Translations under genes and position numbers: made by a program
Notes under the pieces: generated by a model
What the model was told of the DNA's origin: nothing
Databases searched by the model: none
Seen by the model: the letters and a program-made list of their open reading frames with translations, nothing else
Origin: Glandiceps talaboti
Taxonomy: Eukaryota > Hemichordata > Enteropneusta > Spengelidae
Direction: 5' to 3'
DNA: 64,000 nt
NCBI RefSeq assembly: GCF_964340395.1
Contig: NC_135556.1
Coordinates: 9,215,001 to 9,279,000 of the forward strand
Shown: piece after piece, positions 10,976 to 23,138 of the stretch
Numbering within the stretch: position 1 is the first letter of the stretch
Layout of the letters: every line of letters starts with the position of its first letter

Positions 10976-11009
10976 TCCACAATTACAAAGCAATAGAATG
11001 TACCTATCA

Positions 11010-11870
11010 CCTGGCCTGACTATGGGGTGAGATCCCCGCCAAATTTATAGATGTATTTAATTGACACAATTATTTCTGTATTTATTCACTTCTTTATTTT
11101 AATAAAATTAATGTATTTACTTTATTGTCAAATTAATTTATTTTATTATAATTATTTCTGTATTTATTGATTCACTTATTTATTTTAATAAAATAGATGT
11201 ATTTACTTTATTGTCAAATTAATTTATTTCAATTATTTTTATTAAATATTTCCACAATTATTTCTGTATTTATTTATTCACTTATATATTATAATTATTT
11301 CTTTATTTATTCACTTATTTATTTTAATGAAATAGGTGTATTTCCCTTGTCAAATTAATTTTAATTATTTTTGAAATATTTCATTATTTATTTATTCATT
11401 TATTTATTTTGATTATTTCTGTATTTTGTTCTTAATTTGCAATTTGTTCTTGTTATTTTTATTTTTCTATTATTCAAGATCAATTATTTCACTTATGTCA
11501 AGAAACTTGCTTATTTAATCATTTACCTTTATTTCTTAACATTCAATTAGTTTTTTTAAAATTTATAATTCCGTTATTTAAGTCTGTATTTTGCATCTGA
11601 TTTCACTTTTCCTCACAATTATTAAGATTTGAATTATTTATCGTATTAAATCATTTCATTATTTCATTTGCCAATTTAAACATTCTCAGCAATATATTTT
11701 AATTATGATGTTCTCTTAAGCTTATCATTAAATTATTTTTTCAATTCAGTATTTTGTTATTTAAGTCTATATTTTGATTCTTATTTGTGCTTTTCATCAA
11801 TTGTAATTGTTTAAGTTTAAGTTATCAACTTGAAATATTTAATTTATTCACTATGCTTGCAAACCATGTT
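11010..11870. repeat. AT-rich repeat block, left arm of a large inverted arrangement
   Basis: The block starts near GGGGTGAGATCCCCGCCAAA and consists of diverged TTATTTCTGTATTTATTCAC-like direct repeats. The same motifs occur in reverse complement at 15170-15640, which ends with the mirror image of the GGTGAGATC motif. The block ends in TTATTCACTATGCTTGCAAACC, the inverse of the end motif seen at 14270-15150. Confidence 0.6.
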
Positions 11871-12312
11871 CCGGGGCCAAAGATATGTCATTCATGACGT
11901 AGTACACTGTTAGTAAATCAAGTATCATGAGTATGGCGGAAAGTGTACGACAGTACAGCGACTGATCTCCATGACATTTTACCGGAAAATTATCCCAAAC
12001 TGGAGGAGGGGGGGGGGGGCGGCTATGAAATTTGCCGCACGCATGTTGATGGGTGGCATTTAGACTGCATTGCTTGCCCGGCGGCACGGCACTTCAGATT
12101 ACCCATACGGAAGACATAAACAATGTTGTTGGTTCTACACATGCATTACGTTGTGTCATTTTTGAAGAAAATATCTGACGGCTATCGCGTCGTCCCAGCT
12201 GTCCCAAAGTAATCATTAAAAAGAAGTAAAATTTACTCAGTCATGAATTTATTTGTCTCTTTCTTTTTGCTCAAAAGCCAAGGTTTAGTACACATAATTT
12301 ACCGAGCTGTGG
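11871..12312. other. No recognisable gene
   Basis: Contains a G-run at about 12006-12019. Otherwise nothing supportable. Confidence 0.45.
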
Positions 12313-12535
12313 TCACAGTCGCTTGTAAACTGTTATTCCTTTCCTAAATGGTTTTATTCTTGTCTATGACGGTCCTAATACAGAACAATGACGTTATTAT
12401 AGGGATTGGCGATATTCTTATAAAATCGGTAGCGATGTCATACCCCCTACATACATACAACACCCGGTATTAGGACCGTCATAGACAAGAATAAAACCAT
12501 TTAGGAAAGGAATAACAGTTTACAAGCGACTGTGA
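12313..12535. mobile_element. Foldback/MITE-like element with perfect 69-bp inverted repeats
   Basis: The arms 12313-12381 and 12467-12535 are reverse complements without a mismatch over 69 bases, separated by an 85-base spacer. They begin TCACAGTCGCTTGTAAACTG. The arms show no decay, which suggests a young insertion or arm correction. No clear target-site duplication or coding capacity is seen, so the superfamily is unknown. Confidence 0.75.
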
Positions 12536-13318
12536 TGGTAGTGTATTGAAAGTACAGCACTTGTGCAAATGTTGAAGAAGATAAACGAATCCTGTACATG
12601 CGTACATGATAAATGGTTGGAAACTATTCACCGGGGACCCCGTTTGGTGGTAATTACACGACGGTTATAACCATTTCAATTCAGCAAAAATACATCCACT
12701 GAAACGCAACTGGATACGAATTGAAAGAAATTATTTCAATTAATCTATCGGCCTTCAACAAAGCGTAATGGCAAAGATCGTGTTTCTTGCAAGCAGCTGA
12801 CAGTATAATTACTAATTTAACCATGACTGTGAAATCTGGGTAATGACGTATTCAACATCCCATGTTTCTTGGCTTGATCGCTTTTATAATGTAGGGAATC
12901 AGTGATCTTAAAAGTTTAACATATGCTGGGCGAGTTTCTCTTCTTGTTTAGGTAGTCTTCAGAATTTGATAGATTTTAAACCATATCGATTGTACAATTG
13001 TTGGATGTACTGCAGGTAGTAAGTTGCGACGTGTGGTCAGTTTCAAACTAATTTGACGATTAGATGTATACCTTTTGGACAACTAGTATTCCGGGATACG
13101 CACATTAGAAATGCTATTATGTCTGTGGTCTATGATTGACAGTACAAATATGTCAGATTTTGAACAGAAAATGGGAAAACACAGATGTTAACATTATTTC
13201 AATTAAAAGCCCGTTGTATGAAATGTATAAAACATATTTGGTATATCAATTGATTTGTTATCACGATTACAGTTTGTATGGTGTATATCATCCCTCCGAC
13301 GTCTAGATTTTACAAATC
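12536..13318. other. No recognisable gene
   Basis: AT-rich sequence. I see no supportable exon or repeat. Confidence 0.45.
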
Positions 13319-13803
13319 AGTTTTAGTCTATATATAGTCATATGTTTCAGTTTATATACGGTCACGTGTTTCAGTCTAAATATGGTCACATGTTGCAGTC
13401 TATATATGGTCACGTGTTTCGGTCTATATATGGTCACGTGTTTCAGTCTACATATAGTCATGTGTTGTAGTCTATATATGACCACGTGTTTCAGTTTATA
13501 TATTGTCTCATGTTTCGGTCTATATATGGTCACGTGTATTAGTCTATATATTGTCACGTGTTTTCAATCTAGGTATGGTCACGTGTTTTGGTCTTTATGT
13601 GGTCACGTGTTTCAGTCTATATATGGTCACGTGTTTTAGTCTATATATGGCCACGTGTTTCAGTCTATGTATGGTCTTGTGTTTTGGTCTTTATGTGGTC
13701 ACGTGTTTCAGTCTATATATGGTCACGTGTTTTGGTCTATGTATGGTCAGGTGTTTAAGTCTATGTATGGTTACATGGTTTAGTCTATATATGGTCATGT
13801 GTT
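13319..13803. repeat. 24-bp minisatellite with twelve CACGTG E-boxes
   Basis: About twenty units of TATATATGGTCACGTGTTTC plus AGTC, 24 bases long. Twelve units keep the palindrome CACGTG, usually within GGTCACGTG, the extended E-box preferred by USF/MITF/TFE-type bHLH factors. The others have one-base variants such as CATGTG and CACATG. The ORFs on both strands are products of the 24-base (8-codon) period. Confidence 0.9.
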
Positions 13804-14261
13804 AGAGTGGTCCGTGGTATTACGATGAATTAGATTCATATTTATAAATGTATATTAATTATATTCATATATAATGTATATAAAATTAAGTGCGGATATT
13901 ATTGAAATTAATGAAATTAATACATGTGTAATATTCATACCAACTTCAACTTGAAGAGGCTATTATTTCACGTAATACTGATTAATTATCATTTTAATTA
14001 ATTTAAATTGACCTTCTCGTAGTGTCACATAACTTGTGTTAGTATAGTATAAGTACATACATTTACTCACAGTTATAAATTTTACTTGTCTTATTTCTCA
14101 CTCAAAGGCCAGAATATAATATTGTTACATGATACAATTTACGATTCCAGGCATATACATCACATAGATTTATAAGCTCAGTCACCATGATGCATATGAT
14201 AGTCAGTTAGTGATCAATCGTGATTGGAGAGAAGTGATGCAAATACGTCATATGACGTATC
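13804..14261. other. AT-rich, no recognisable gene
   Basis: AT-rich DNA between two repeat arrays. Nothing supportable. Confidence 0.45.
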
Positions 14262-15170
14262 GTAGGCCCCTGAACATGGTTTGCAGGCATAGAGAATAAA
14301 TTAATTATTGTATTTTGGCGGAGATCTCACCGTAGTTGAAGAAATTTATTCACTGTGCTTGATAACCATGTTCCGGGCCAAATACGTTGCACGTTGCAGT
14401 CATAGGACGAATCTATGGCCCCGAACCATGGTTTTCAAGCATAGTGAATGAATTACTTTAAACTGCACCGGTGAGATCTCCGCCAAAATAAAATATTTAT
14501 CAATTGTAATTGTAATTGTTCAAGTTTAAGTTATAAACTAAACATGGTTTGCAGGTATAGAGAATAAATTACTTTAAACTACGGTGAGATCTCTGCCAAA
14601 ATAAAATATTTATCAATTGTAATTGTAATTGTTCAAGTTTAAGTTATCAACTAAACATGGTTTGCAGGCATAGAGAATAAATTAATTATTGTATTTTGGC
14701 GGAGATCTCACCGTAGTTGAAGAAATTTATTCACTGTGCTTGATAACCATGTTCCGGGCCAAATACGTTGCACGTTGCAGTCATAGGACGAATCTATGGC
14801 CCCGAACCATGGTTTTCAAGCATAGTGAATAAATTACTTTAAACTGCACCGGTGAGATCTCTGCCAAAATAAAATATTTATCAATTGTAATTGTAATTGT
14901 TCAAGTTTAAGTTATAAACTAAACATGGTTTGCAGGCATAGAGAATAAATTACTTTAAACTACCGTGAGATCTCTGCCAAAATAAAATATTCATCAATTG
15001 TAATTGTTCAAGTTTAAGTTATCAACTAACATAGAGAATAAATTACTTTAAACTACTGTGAGATCTCCGCCAAAATAAAATATTTATCAATTGTAATTGT
15101 AATTGTTCAAGTTTAAGTTATCAACTAAACATGGTTTGCAGGCATAGAGAATAAATTACTTTAAACTATA
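14262..15170. repeat. Composite tandem repeat with GAGATCTC and CATGGTTTGCAGGCAT motifs
   Basis: Units of about 100-120 bases contain AACATGGTTTGCAGGCATAG, then a GGTGAGATCTCTGCC motif, then a TCAATTGTAATTG tract. A larger block (about 14272-14450) recurs almost unchanged at about 14656-14830, so there is a higher-order repeat of roughly 385 bases. Several motifs also occur inverted inside the block, suggesting nested copies of a TIR element. Confidence 0.75.
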
Positions 15171-15640
15171 ATAATAATAATGGTGATGAAAAGAGAAATC
15201 AGATGCAAAATACAGACTTAAATAACGAAATTATTAATTTTATAAGCAAGTTTCTTGACATAAGTCAAGTAATTCAACTTGAATTAATAATAGAAAAATA
15301 AAAATAAAAAGCAAATTAAGAACAAATACAGAAATAATGAAAATAAATATAAGTGAATATATAAAGAAATAATTATAATAAATAAGTGAATAAAAATGAA
15401 ATTGTGGAAATATTTAATAACGAAATTATACATTCTAAAAATAAAAACAAAAATAATTATAATAAAAAGTGAATAAATACAGAAATAATTGTGGAAATAT
15501 TTAATAATGAAATATAAATTTTAAAAATAATTACATAAATAATGAAAATAAAAAAAGTTAATAAATACAGAAATAATTGTGGAAATCTTAAAATACATTA
15601 AATATATTTATTTTGACGGGGATCTCACCCCATACCTGAC
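15171..15640. repeat. AT-rich repeat block, right arm of the inverted arrangement
   Basis: GAAATAATTGTGGAAATATT-like direct repeats are the reverse complement of those at 11010-11870. The outer end, GACGGGGATCTCACCCCATA, mirrors the start of the left block. Confidence 0.6.
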
Positions 15641-15689
15641 CTGATTCCTTTCATTTTTCCACAAATCAATTACTTTACTTTCGCTTTTT

Positions 15690-16516
15690 CTTGCTGTGGT
15701 ATTTTTTGAAGTCGATTTTTCGTCAAAATAATACGCTCTTGGATATCTTAGGTTTCCACAGGCGTATTACCACCCAGAGCAGTCTTCAGTTTTCGTGCAC
15801 CGGTATTGACTTCCAGCGTGTGCAGACAGATATTTGTCCGTATTGCTGTTGATTAATTTTCCTCTAATTTTAGAAGCGTTGGTGCTAGGACTTGCTGTAA
15901 TAGATTTACAAAATTGCTGTAGCTAGCTGTAGCTTCTTTTCTTTTCTTTTCTCCTTAGTTGCTTTGTATCTTTCTTTTTTCTTTTCTGTGTTCACTTCGA
16001 CCGATGTCTTTGCAGAACGACGCACTTTCACACTTCGGAAATTTGCAGTTCAACACCGGGCTTAATTTTTGGTGACAATTTCTGCATGACAGGTCGTGTT
16101 TCGTGGTTGTAGTTGTAGGCCGAAAGGATTCCTGCATACAACATAGGTCTTTTTCTAGTCTTTGCAAATTTTCGGCCCTGTCCATATCAAATTTCACTTT
16201 CTCATTAACGTATCATTCTGTGACTGGACGGATTGTTGCGTATCACTTCTGTGTGACTAGACGAATTTTTGCTGTGTTGTCGTTTACCTGTATGTGACAT
16301 AGTAACTTCGTTCGTTGGCGAACGTGACCACTTCCCCTTGGAGGAAATATTTATTTCTGTTTTGGTCATGGTAGTGGGTTGATTGACAAAGTGGGGATTC
16401 GCACCAACATGCAGTTGCTCAATATTATTAAAAGATTCCACCTTCGAGTTAATTACTGCTTCATTGTCAGACTCAAGTGATGACTTGATTGCACCCTGCT
16501 TTATGGGGATACGCAA
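15690..16516 (-). pseudogene. Minus-strand coding remnants, probably an old DNA element or pseudogene
   Basis: Two minus-strand frames follow one another: 16205-16516 (Ser/Asn-rich, no family recognised) and 15955-16197, which contains a cysteine cluster (SCRNCHQKL then NCKFPKCESASFC) that could bind zinc. The next part, about 15830-15930, matches the transposon fossil at 5415-5510 on the opposite strand. The piece therefore probably belongs to the same broken element family. A LINE sits at its upstream edge (16533-17460), and possible coding sequence continues beyond it at 17461-17640. Confidence 0.35.
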
Positions 16517-16532
16517 CTTGGAAGACTCGTCT

Positions 16533-16533
16533 A

Positions 16534-16598
<65 letters not shown>

Positions 16599-17460
16599 TT
16601 TATTTCTTTAAAAACGCTTTACATGTAAAACAAAACATCTGAAAGCGCTTCACACAACTTGGTAAAAAGAATTAAAAAACCATCAATAAAATACTTTCAT
16701 TCAATAAAAAGGTGTGTCTTAAGATTTGATTTAAAAACATCAATATTTACGCTAAGACGGAGTGAAACTGGTAGCCGATTCTAGAGACGCGGAGCACACA
16801 CCGAAAAAGCCCTGTCTCCATAAAAAACCGTGTTGGCAATTGGCTGGTGAAGTGTATGAGCACCTTCGGTAGAGGAACGAAGGGTACGACCAGAAGAACG
16901 GATTTCTAACAGTTCTCTGAGACAAACAGGGGACATGTTACTTAAAACCTTGTATGTTAAACATAGAATTTTGAAGTTTATCCGTTTTTGTATGGGCAGC
17001 CAATGTAAATTATGAAGTACTGGTGTAATATGGTCTGTTCGGGGTGTTTTCATGACTAGGCGTGCAGCAGCATTCTGAATTGACTGGAGCTTATGGATTT
17101 GATAATCTGGCAGGCCATAAAGTAGAGAATTACAGTAGTCAAGTCGAGATGTAACGAACGCATGCACTAATTTTTCTGTGGACTGTTGATCTAAAAGATT
17201 ACGGATTTTTCCTATTTTCCAAAGAGCAAAGGACGCTGACTTACATATACTAGCAATGTGAGATGTCATTGTCATTGATGCATCAAGTGTGACACCAAGG
17301 TCTCGAACAATCGAAGAAGAATGAACTATGGCACTCCCAACTTGTATGTCGCACTCCCGTGGCCTGTCCCCATTTCCAAACTTCGAGGAGAATTTTATTA
17401 CCTCTGTCTTGCCATCATTAAGTGCAAGCATGTTGTTATCCATCCACTGACGAATTTCGT
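16533..17460 (-). mobile_element. 5'-truncated CR1/L2-like LINE with (ATT)n tail
   Basis: The minus-strand frame 16781-17443 has the hallmarks of the post-RT region of CR1/L2-type LINEs: SRLDYCNSLLYGLP, a QNAAARLV block, HITPVLHNLHWLPI and FKILCLTYKVL. The catalytic RT motifs are upstream and missing, so the copy is strongly 5' truncated. After the last codon of the ORF a TAG replaces the usual Trp of the W-N-R-L-P motif. The same frame then continues as NRLPVSLRLS to a natural-looking end at 16697. The 3' end is an (ATT)n run (16533-16598 on the + strand), as expected for target-primed insertion. Confidence 0.85.
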
Positions 17461-17640
17461 AAATACATCCCTCAATTTTAATTAATTTAATAAATAGAAG
17501 CAGCCGTTTATGACTCAGGGGTATTTCAGGTAGAAAGTCTTGGATGTCTTCAGACGTTAATCGTGCAATAGCTCACAAACTCGTGTAACCAGCCTTTTTA
17601 GGGCCTCGAAATACTTGTCCAGACACTGGGCATGGTTTTC
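17461..17640 (-). pseudogene. Minus-strand coding remnant interrupted by the LINE
   Basis: Two minus-strand frames read plausible protein: CLDKYFEALKRLVTRVCELL and, one frame over, LTSEDIQDFLPEIPLSHKRL followed by LLLFIKLIKIE. Together they look like an alpha-helical domain with a frameshift between them. The LINE at 16533-17460 abuts the end, so the original sequence may continue at 16516 on its far side. Family unknown. Confidence 0.25.
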
Positions 17641-18750
17641 TCTTTTTGATATGCCGACTCCATCTTTTCTGTTTCGCGCTTCAAACTTTTCTGTTTCGCG
17701 CGTCAATGTTCTGCTTGGCAGGTTGATGTTTTCATTTGAAAATTTAAGTGACAGCTACTGATAAGTAGTGGTCGTAGGCCGTAGGCGCTGGCGGCGGCAC
17801 CTTTTATTTTGTCCCTTGAACACTTCGGTAATTTCCGCAGTAATCATGTTTTACTTGTCTTATTCATTCTTTTACAGTTCATATCAAACTTAAAACAACA
17901 TTTATAAAATGTGTACCGACTCTGATAGTGGTGGAATAGGGGGAGCAATGACATGTAAGTATACAATAGGCCTTTCCAAAACTTGCCATGGTGGCATGCG
18001 CACTCTACTTCCTGTCTGTGTGTACCTTGGGGCTATACATGATATAGGTTATTCGGTTAATCATAAAGCACTGCTGCTTTCCTCGATGTTTAAACAATAC
18101 GAAAAATATCTCTGATTATATTTACACTTCTACAGAGTACCAAGGGACAAAGCTCTTATGAAACGGTATTATGAGGTAACGATACTCCAATTTGAGCGAG
18201 AGCGCTGTATTCTCAATTTCCTGTTTGCAGTCTGAATGGCCAATTCTTTTGTTCTCCGTTCTCTTGGAAATGGGGTAAAATACTGACAGAATGAATAGCA
18301 ATCTCGATCAACAGTGCCGTTTCCACCACACAAATATACCAATATTTGTTGCGATTTAAGAACTTCATGGTGATTCACAAAAAAGAACGAGAATGAAAGT
18401 GTAGTTGGATATTTCAAGTTGTTTACGATGTATTTAAGGGAAGAGAACCCCATTCGTTGCGTCAAGGCTAAAAGAATGCGACTACACAGGCTCCGTATAC
18501 ATTTTCATTTATAAACTGAATTTATTCAGCTGCACATGGGAATTTGGAGTTACGAAATTGGCGACTTGTCGATTTACATTCCCGGTTTACATTATACATG
18601 TATCATTTGATATTTCCATTGGCAGGGCGACAATCCTCAGTCAAAGATAGTTTCAGAGTAGCTAAGAAGGAATTCTGTGTGGTTCACGTAACAAGATATC
18701 TTCTTAGCACAGTATATGTATGTTAGGCTAGACTGACTGGTCGCATTCCG
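17641..18750. other. No recognisable gene
   Basis: Short ORFs without domains. This stretch precedes the first recognised TMEM272-like exon and could contain its 5' part, but I could not identify one. Confidence 0.4.
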
Positions 18751-18751
18751 A

Positions 18752-18806
18752 GTATGTATGTATGTATGTATGTATGTATGTATGTATGTATGTATGTATG
18801 TATGTA

Positions 18807-18878
<72 letters not shown>
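18752..18878. repeat. (GTAT)n(GT)n microsatellite
   Basis: About 15 GTAT tetramers followed by about 33 GT dinucleotides, in the intron or 5' region just before the first recognised TMEM272-like exon. Confidence 0.97.
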
Positions 18879-18881
<3 letters not shown>

Positions 18882-18994
18882 AGCTATATATTAGTGTGTG
18901 CAGTTTTCAAAGGACAACCACACACTTGATATTTAAAACAGTGGTGATACAAGTTGAACGACACATATAATGTTGTAACTGCTTTGTTTTATAG

Positions 18995-21955
18995 CTGTCT
19001 TACTGGGAGGTATCATTATAATGGGCATAATGACAGCGATACCTATCACAATGATCGTCATGGGTAAGTCTATTCACACTTCTTCTCCGCTTTCCAAATA
19101 TATGATTTTGATTTTTATCTATCTATTCTCATTCCCCAAATATTTACACAAAAAACATGACTGACTTGCAGAATTGCGAATCGTGTGTTATATGTTTGGG
19201 TGCTCAGAATTTCGTGTAATGATAATGTAATATTTGTTGGAACTAATTAAGCGGGTTAATTTTGTCTTAGGGACGGGCCAGTTTTTTTTCAGTCGGGGAT
19301 GGGGTGGGTGGGTAGGGTGGGTGTTTGGGGTGATGGACTTTTCCATCGAGCCGAAAAAGTCACTGATTCCCCTCTCTGTAAAACCACAGGGGCCAGCAAG
19401 CATGTAATTGATTAATCGATCGATTGATCGATTTATTGTTTGATTTATTATTTGGTTGAATGATTGATCGATTGAAACTTATTTTGTGTTTGATAACATT
19501 GATCAATTGACTCCTTGACTTTTGTGGTGATATAAAACTTTGTCTTCTTCTTTCCCTGGCTACTTTTCTCTCTTTCAACTGTATATAATTCTCTCTTTAT
19601 TGACTAAATAAAGACACCCTGTCCATTCTTCTTCTCTTATCTAAATTAAAACACCTCTAATCTCATAATTACCATGGATCTATTACTGCGAAAATTTGCT
19701 TTATGTCTTATCTTCTGGGAGATTATCATGCCAGACAAACAATCAATCATGCACATACTGGTATGTGCATGATTGATTGTTTGTCCAGTGTGATAATCTC
19801 CCAGAAGATAAGACATAAAGCAAATTTTTGCAGTAACCGATCTGTTGGATATTTTGAGATTAGGGGTGTTTTAATTTAGATAAGAGGAGAAAAATGGATA
19901 AGATGTCTTTATTTAGTCAATAAAGAGTGAATTACAGAGAGAAAACTAGCCAGGGAAGGAAGAAAAAAAAAGTTTTATATCACCACAAAACTCAATGAGT
20001 GAATTGATCAATATCACACACAAAATAAGTTATATTTCACCACAAAATTAATCATTCAATCGATCAATCATTCAACCAAATAATAAATCAATCAATAAAT
20101 CGATCAATCAATTAATTAATTACATGTTCGCTGGTCCCTGTGGTAAAACCGAAAACAGGCTAGGTATTTCACCGTGACTTAGAGTGGTCAGCTGTCTCGC
20201 AAATGTTTTGTAAGACAGCACCATCATGTAATAATCAACATAGGGTTCAAATATTTTCTAAAAAGTTTAATAGCATGGGGGGGGGGGGGTCATAGGGGCC
20301 CCCCTAGAAGGTCTGGAGGATTTTTACATTTAAAACCAATTTTTAGGCTATTCAGGTTGACCTTTTCGGCATTAATCTTTCAGCTTTACAAGACGGCATC
20401 TTCATGTAATTAGTTAGTAACATATACATTGGGTTGGAATGTTTTTAAAAAAAGAAAAAAGTTTAATAGCATCTTGACAGTAAAAGGTAGAGGGAGGAGT
20501 TTGAGACAGTGATGTCTACCTCTAAAGGGGAGGGGTCACATGGGGTATCCCCCTAGAAGCTCTGGAAGTGTTAAAACCAATTTTTTAGGCTATTCAAACC
20601 CTTTCTTACAATAATTTCCAAGCCTTACAAGTCAGATCTACCATGAATCAGAAACTCTTTATAACTTACATAGGGTTGAAATTATAAAGATGTTCGTGAA
20701 AATTTAAATGTCACCATTGTATTAAAAGCCAACGCATCTGAATCTGATGGTTGTGTACGTAGGGGAGAGTCGGAGAGTTGTAATACTCTCTTTTAAAAAG
20801 GCATTTTAGAGTATCCACAACCTTTTAGGCAATAATTTCACAGCTTTAAAAGATAGTACCATCTAAGATTAGCAATTAATCTTTGTACATACTGTTAAAA
20901 AATTCAAGAAAAGTTTGATAATACTATGACAACAAAAGGCTGTTGCGTCCTGAGACCCTACACGTGTATTTGGCCTAAAGAAATGAACTTGAAAAAAATA
21001 AAAAAACATATTTAAAGTCTTGCATTTAATTTACTTCGACTTTGATAATAACGCTAAGGAAAATAGATAATACAAAATGCATTTAACGCATTGAATCTTT
21101 ACAGGTGCCTTATATATGGACGACTGCCCAGCCGAAAAATACATACCCACATACCTGATCGTAGGTGGCGTATTTCAGTTCGTGGCATTGATTCTGTCGA
21201 TGTGGAGCTCTCAAAAGAAGAGAAGTGGCAACGATGATGATGATGGTAGCACTGGTATGCTAGGAAAGTGTGTTCGCGTTGTATCTGCTCTTATCTATCT
21301 GTTTAATTTTGCATGGTTCATTGCAGGTAAGGATTGCTTACTTAAAAGTTTAATTTAGGGAAAAACTGACGAAAAGAATGAATAGGAAAAAAGAAAACAT
21401 TGCTGCGAATATACAGATCATTTGAGTTTATACCGTTCAGCTGTTCTGAAGATTGTACAACCAGTTTCATGTTAGTGTTAACTGACTTTGTTTGATACAA
21501 CTATGCAGAAACCAATAAGAAACTGTACATTCTACACAAGCAGTGAAATGAATCATTTAAACGTATAGTGCAATTTGACGTAGACACAAGGGAGCCAATG
21601 TTTTGATATCTGCATTTGATGTCTGCATGGTGTCACATCAACTCATTTTATTTAAACAAAATGTAGCAAGAAACTGATCCGCTGAACTTGAAACCGGCTA
21701 TATGTGTGTATTTATAATTCTGTGGTTATTTTTTACGTTGCTAATTATGTAATTATTTCATTCTGTGGTCTTTTTACAGGCAATGTGTGGATCTATCGCA
21801 CAGAACCAGATTATGACGACTCTACTGGAGGAAACTATTGTGATCAGACTCTGTATCTGTTCTCATTTTGGCTGATAACGACATCCTACATATTGATCGG
21901 ATTGGGAGGCTGCATTGGTATAATCGTTGGATGCTGTATATGCTGCTCTCGGTAG
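18995..21955 (+). CDS. TMEM272-like: TMEM272-like multi-pass membrane protein, 3' three exons
   Basis: Three + strand exons with GT-AG boundaries join in frame: 18995-19063, 21105-21326 and 21780-21955 (stop TAG). Introns 19064-21104 and 21327-21779 are both phase 1. The first exon encodes a hydrophobic segment (GGIIIMGIMTAIPITMIVM). The second gives YMDDCPAEKYIPTYLIVGGV, a membrane helix, an acidic DDDDGS loop and a second helix ending FAWFIAG. The third gives NVWIYRTEPDYDDSTGGNYC, another helix and a Cys-rich end (GCCICCSR). The C-P...IP-YLIVGG block, the WFIAGN-W-Y segment and the YC...LYLF-FWLI pattern are typical of TMEM272-type small four-helix proteins of unknown function. At least one upstream exon with the start codon was not found. 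The last exon has been copied downstream three times as dead fragments. Confidence 0.75.
19385..20137. mobile_element. Palindromic foldback element of about 750 bp
   Basis: The left half (19385-19758) is the reverse complement of the right half (19761-20137) with scattered differences. The symmetry centre is at 19759-19760, within GCACATACTGGTATGTGC. The ends are a CCACAGGGGCCAGC-like motif and its inverse. The whole can fold into one hairpin of about 370 base pairs. It lies inside the first recognised intron of the TMEM272-like gene. No coding capacity is visible. Confidence 0.8.
20180..20960. repeat. Tandem repeat of about 245 bp (family shared with 38.7-39.6 kb)
   Basis: Three to four diverged units, each with AAGTTTAATAGCATCTTGAC, a G-rich part near CCCCCTAGAAG and a TTTTAGGCTATTCA motif. 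The same family forms another array at about 38690-39640 in intron 1 of the second ependymin-related gene. Confidence 0.65.
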
Positions 21956-23107
21956 AGGCTGAAATCAACAGTGTGACGATCGTGTCACCAATTCGACGAT
22001 AAATGCTGCTAACCATAAGCTTAGGGGTGATATCAATAATTCAATGTAGGATAAAAAACTAAATTCTTATACTTAGGCCTAACCCCCCCCCCCGTCTTAC
22101 TAAATTGGCCAAAATTGAAAATGCTTCAAACCACACAATCAATTTCAAATCAGTATGCAGCAGTATGTAGTGCTATGGATATAAAGCCAGTATGTAGTGA
22201 GTAAAAAGTAGTTCTTTTGCTGACACTTTATTCTTATTACCATGCATTTACTATCTTCCATTTCTCAATTCATCCATGTTTTAAAGAAATATTTGTACTT
22301 AGGGGTACAAAACATCTATCCAAAGTAAAATTTATTTTGTTGGATGAGAACTAAAATGGCACAAACCCCCACCCCAAAGTAAAAGAATTTAATTTTTGTT
22401 TATCCTACCTTGAACTATTGATCTCGCCCCTTAATTTTCACCGAACCAGGCCTACACTTGATATATTCCGCCAGGACAAACCTCGGGCCAATATTAAATT
22501 GCTGCTCTTTAATACACACATTGTCTAAATGCAAAATATTGAACTTCCATGCATAGTACATATCAATGCATGCATCAAATTATATGAAATTTGAAGCGTG
22601 TGTTCTTAAAATATAAAGTTACTAAAAATCGTTAATTATGCAACAATGAAAGAATGATAACTAACCAAGCATTTTACAATGTAACATAAGTATGTACCAA
22701 ATTATAATATTGGAATTGAATAGTGCATTCTTAAGATATAGCCTAATTACTGAAAATCATTAATAACACAAATAACCCATTAAAACTAAAATCTACATCA
22801 ACAAGCTTTCCAGATTAACGTTATGTTCGAACTGTGTACCAATGAACTTTGAAGTGTGCATTTTAAAGTAGCCTAAATACTGAAAATCATTAATTATGCA
22901 AATGAATCATTAAAACTGAAAGCTACATCAACACACTTCTTGGAACCCTTGCGTTTATAATGCACGTTGTTATATTTGATGTATGTAATCAGTTATATTG
23001 AATTTGAAGTGTGCATTAGGTATAGCCTAATTACTGAAAATAATTAATTATGCAAATGATTCATTAATATTAACGTATACCACAACCTAATCAGTTCTAG
23101 CCATTAC

Positions 23108-23138
<31 letters not shown>

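Noticed and set aside
17909-18115. Candidate first exon of the TMEM272-like gene
   Set aside because: It has no suitable donor in phase with the exon at 18995 and no similarity to the N-terminus expected for the family.
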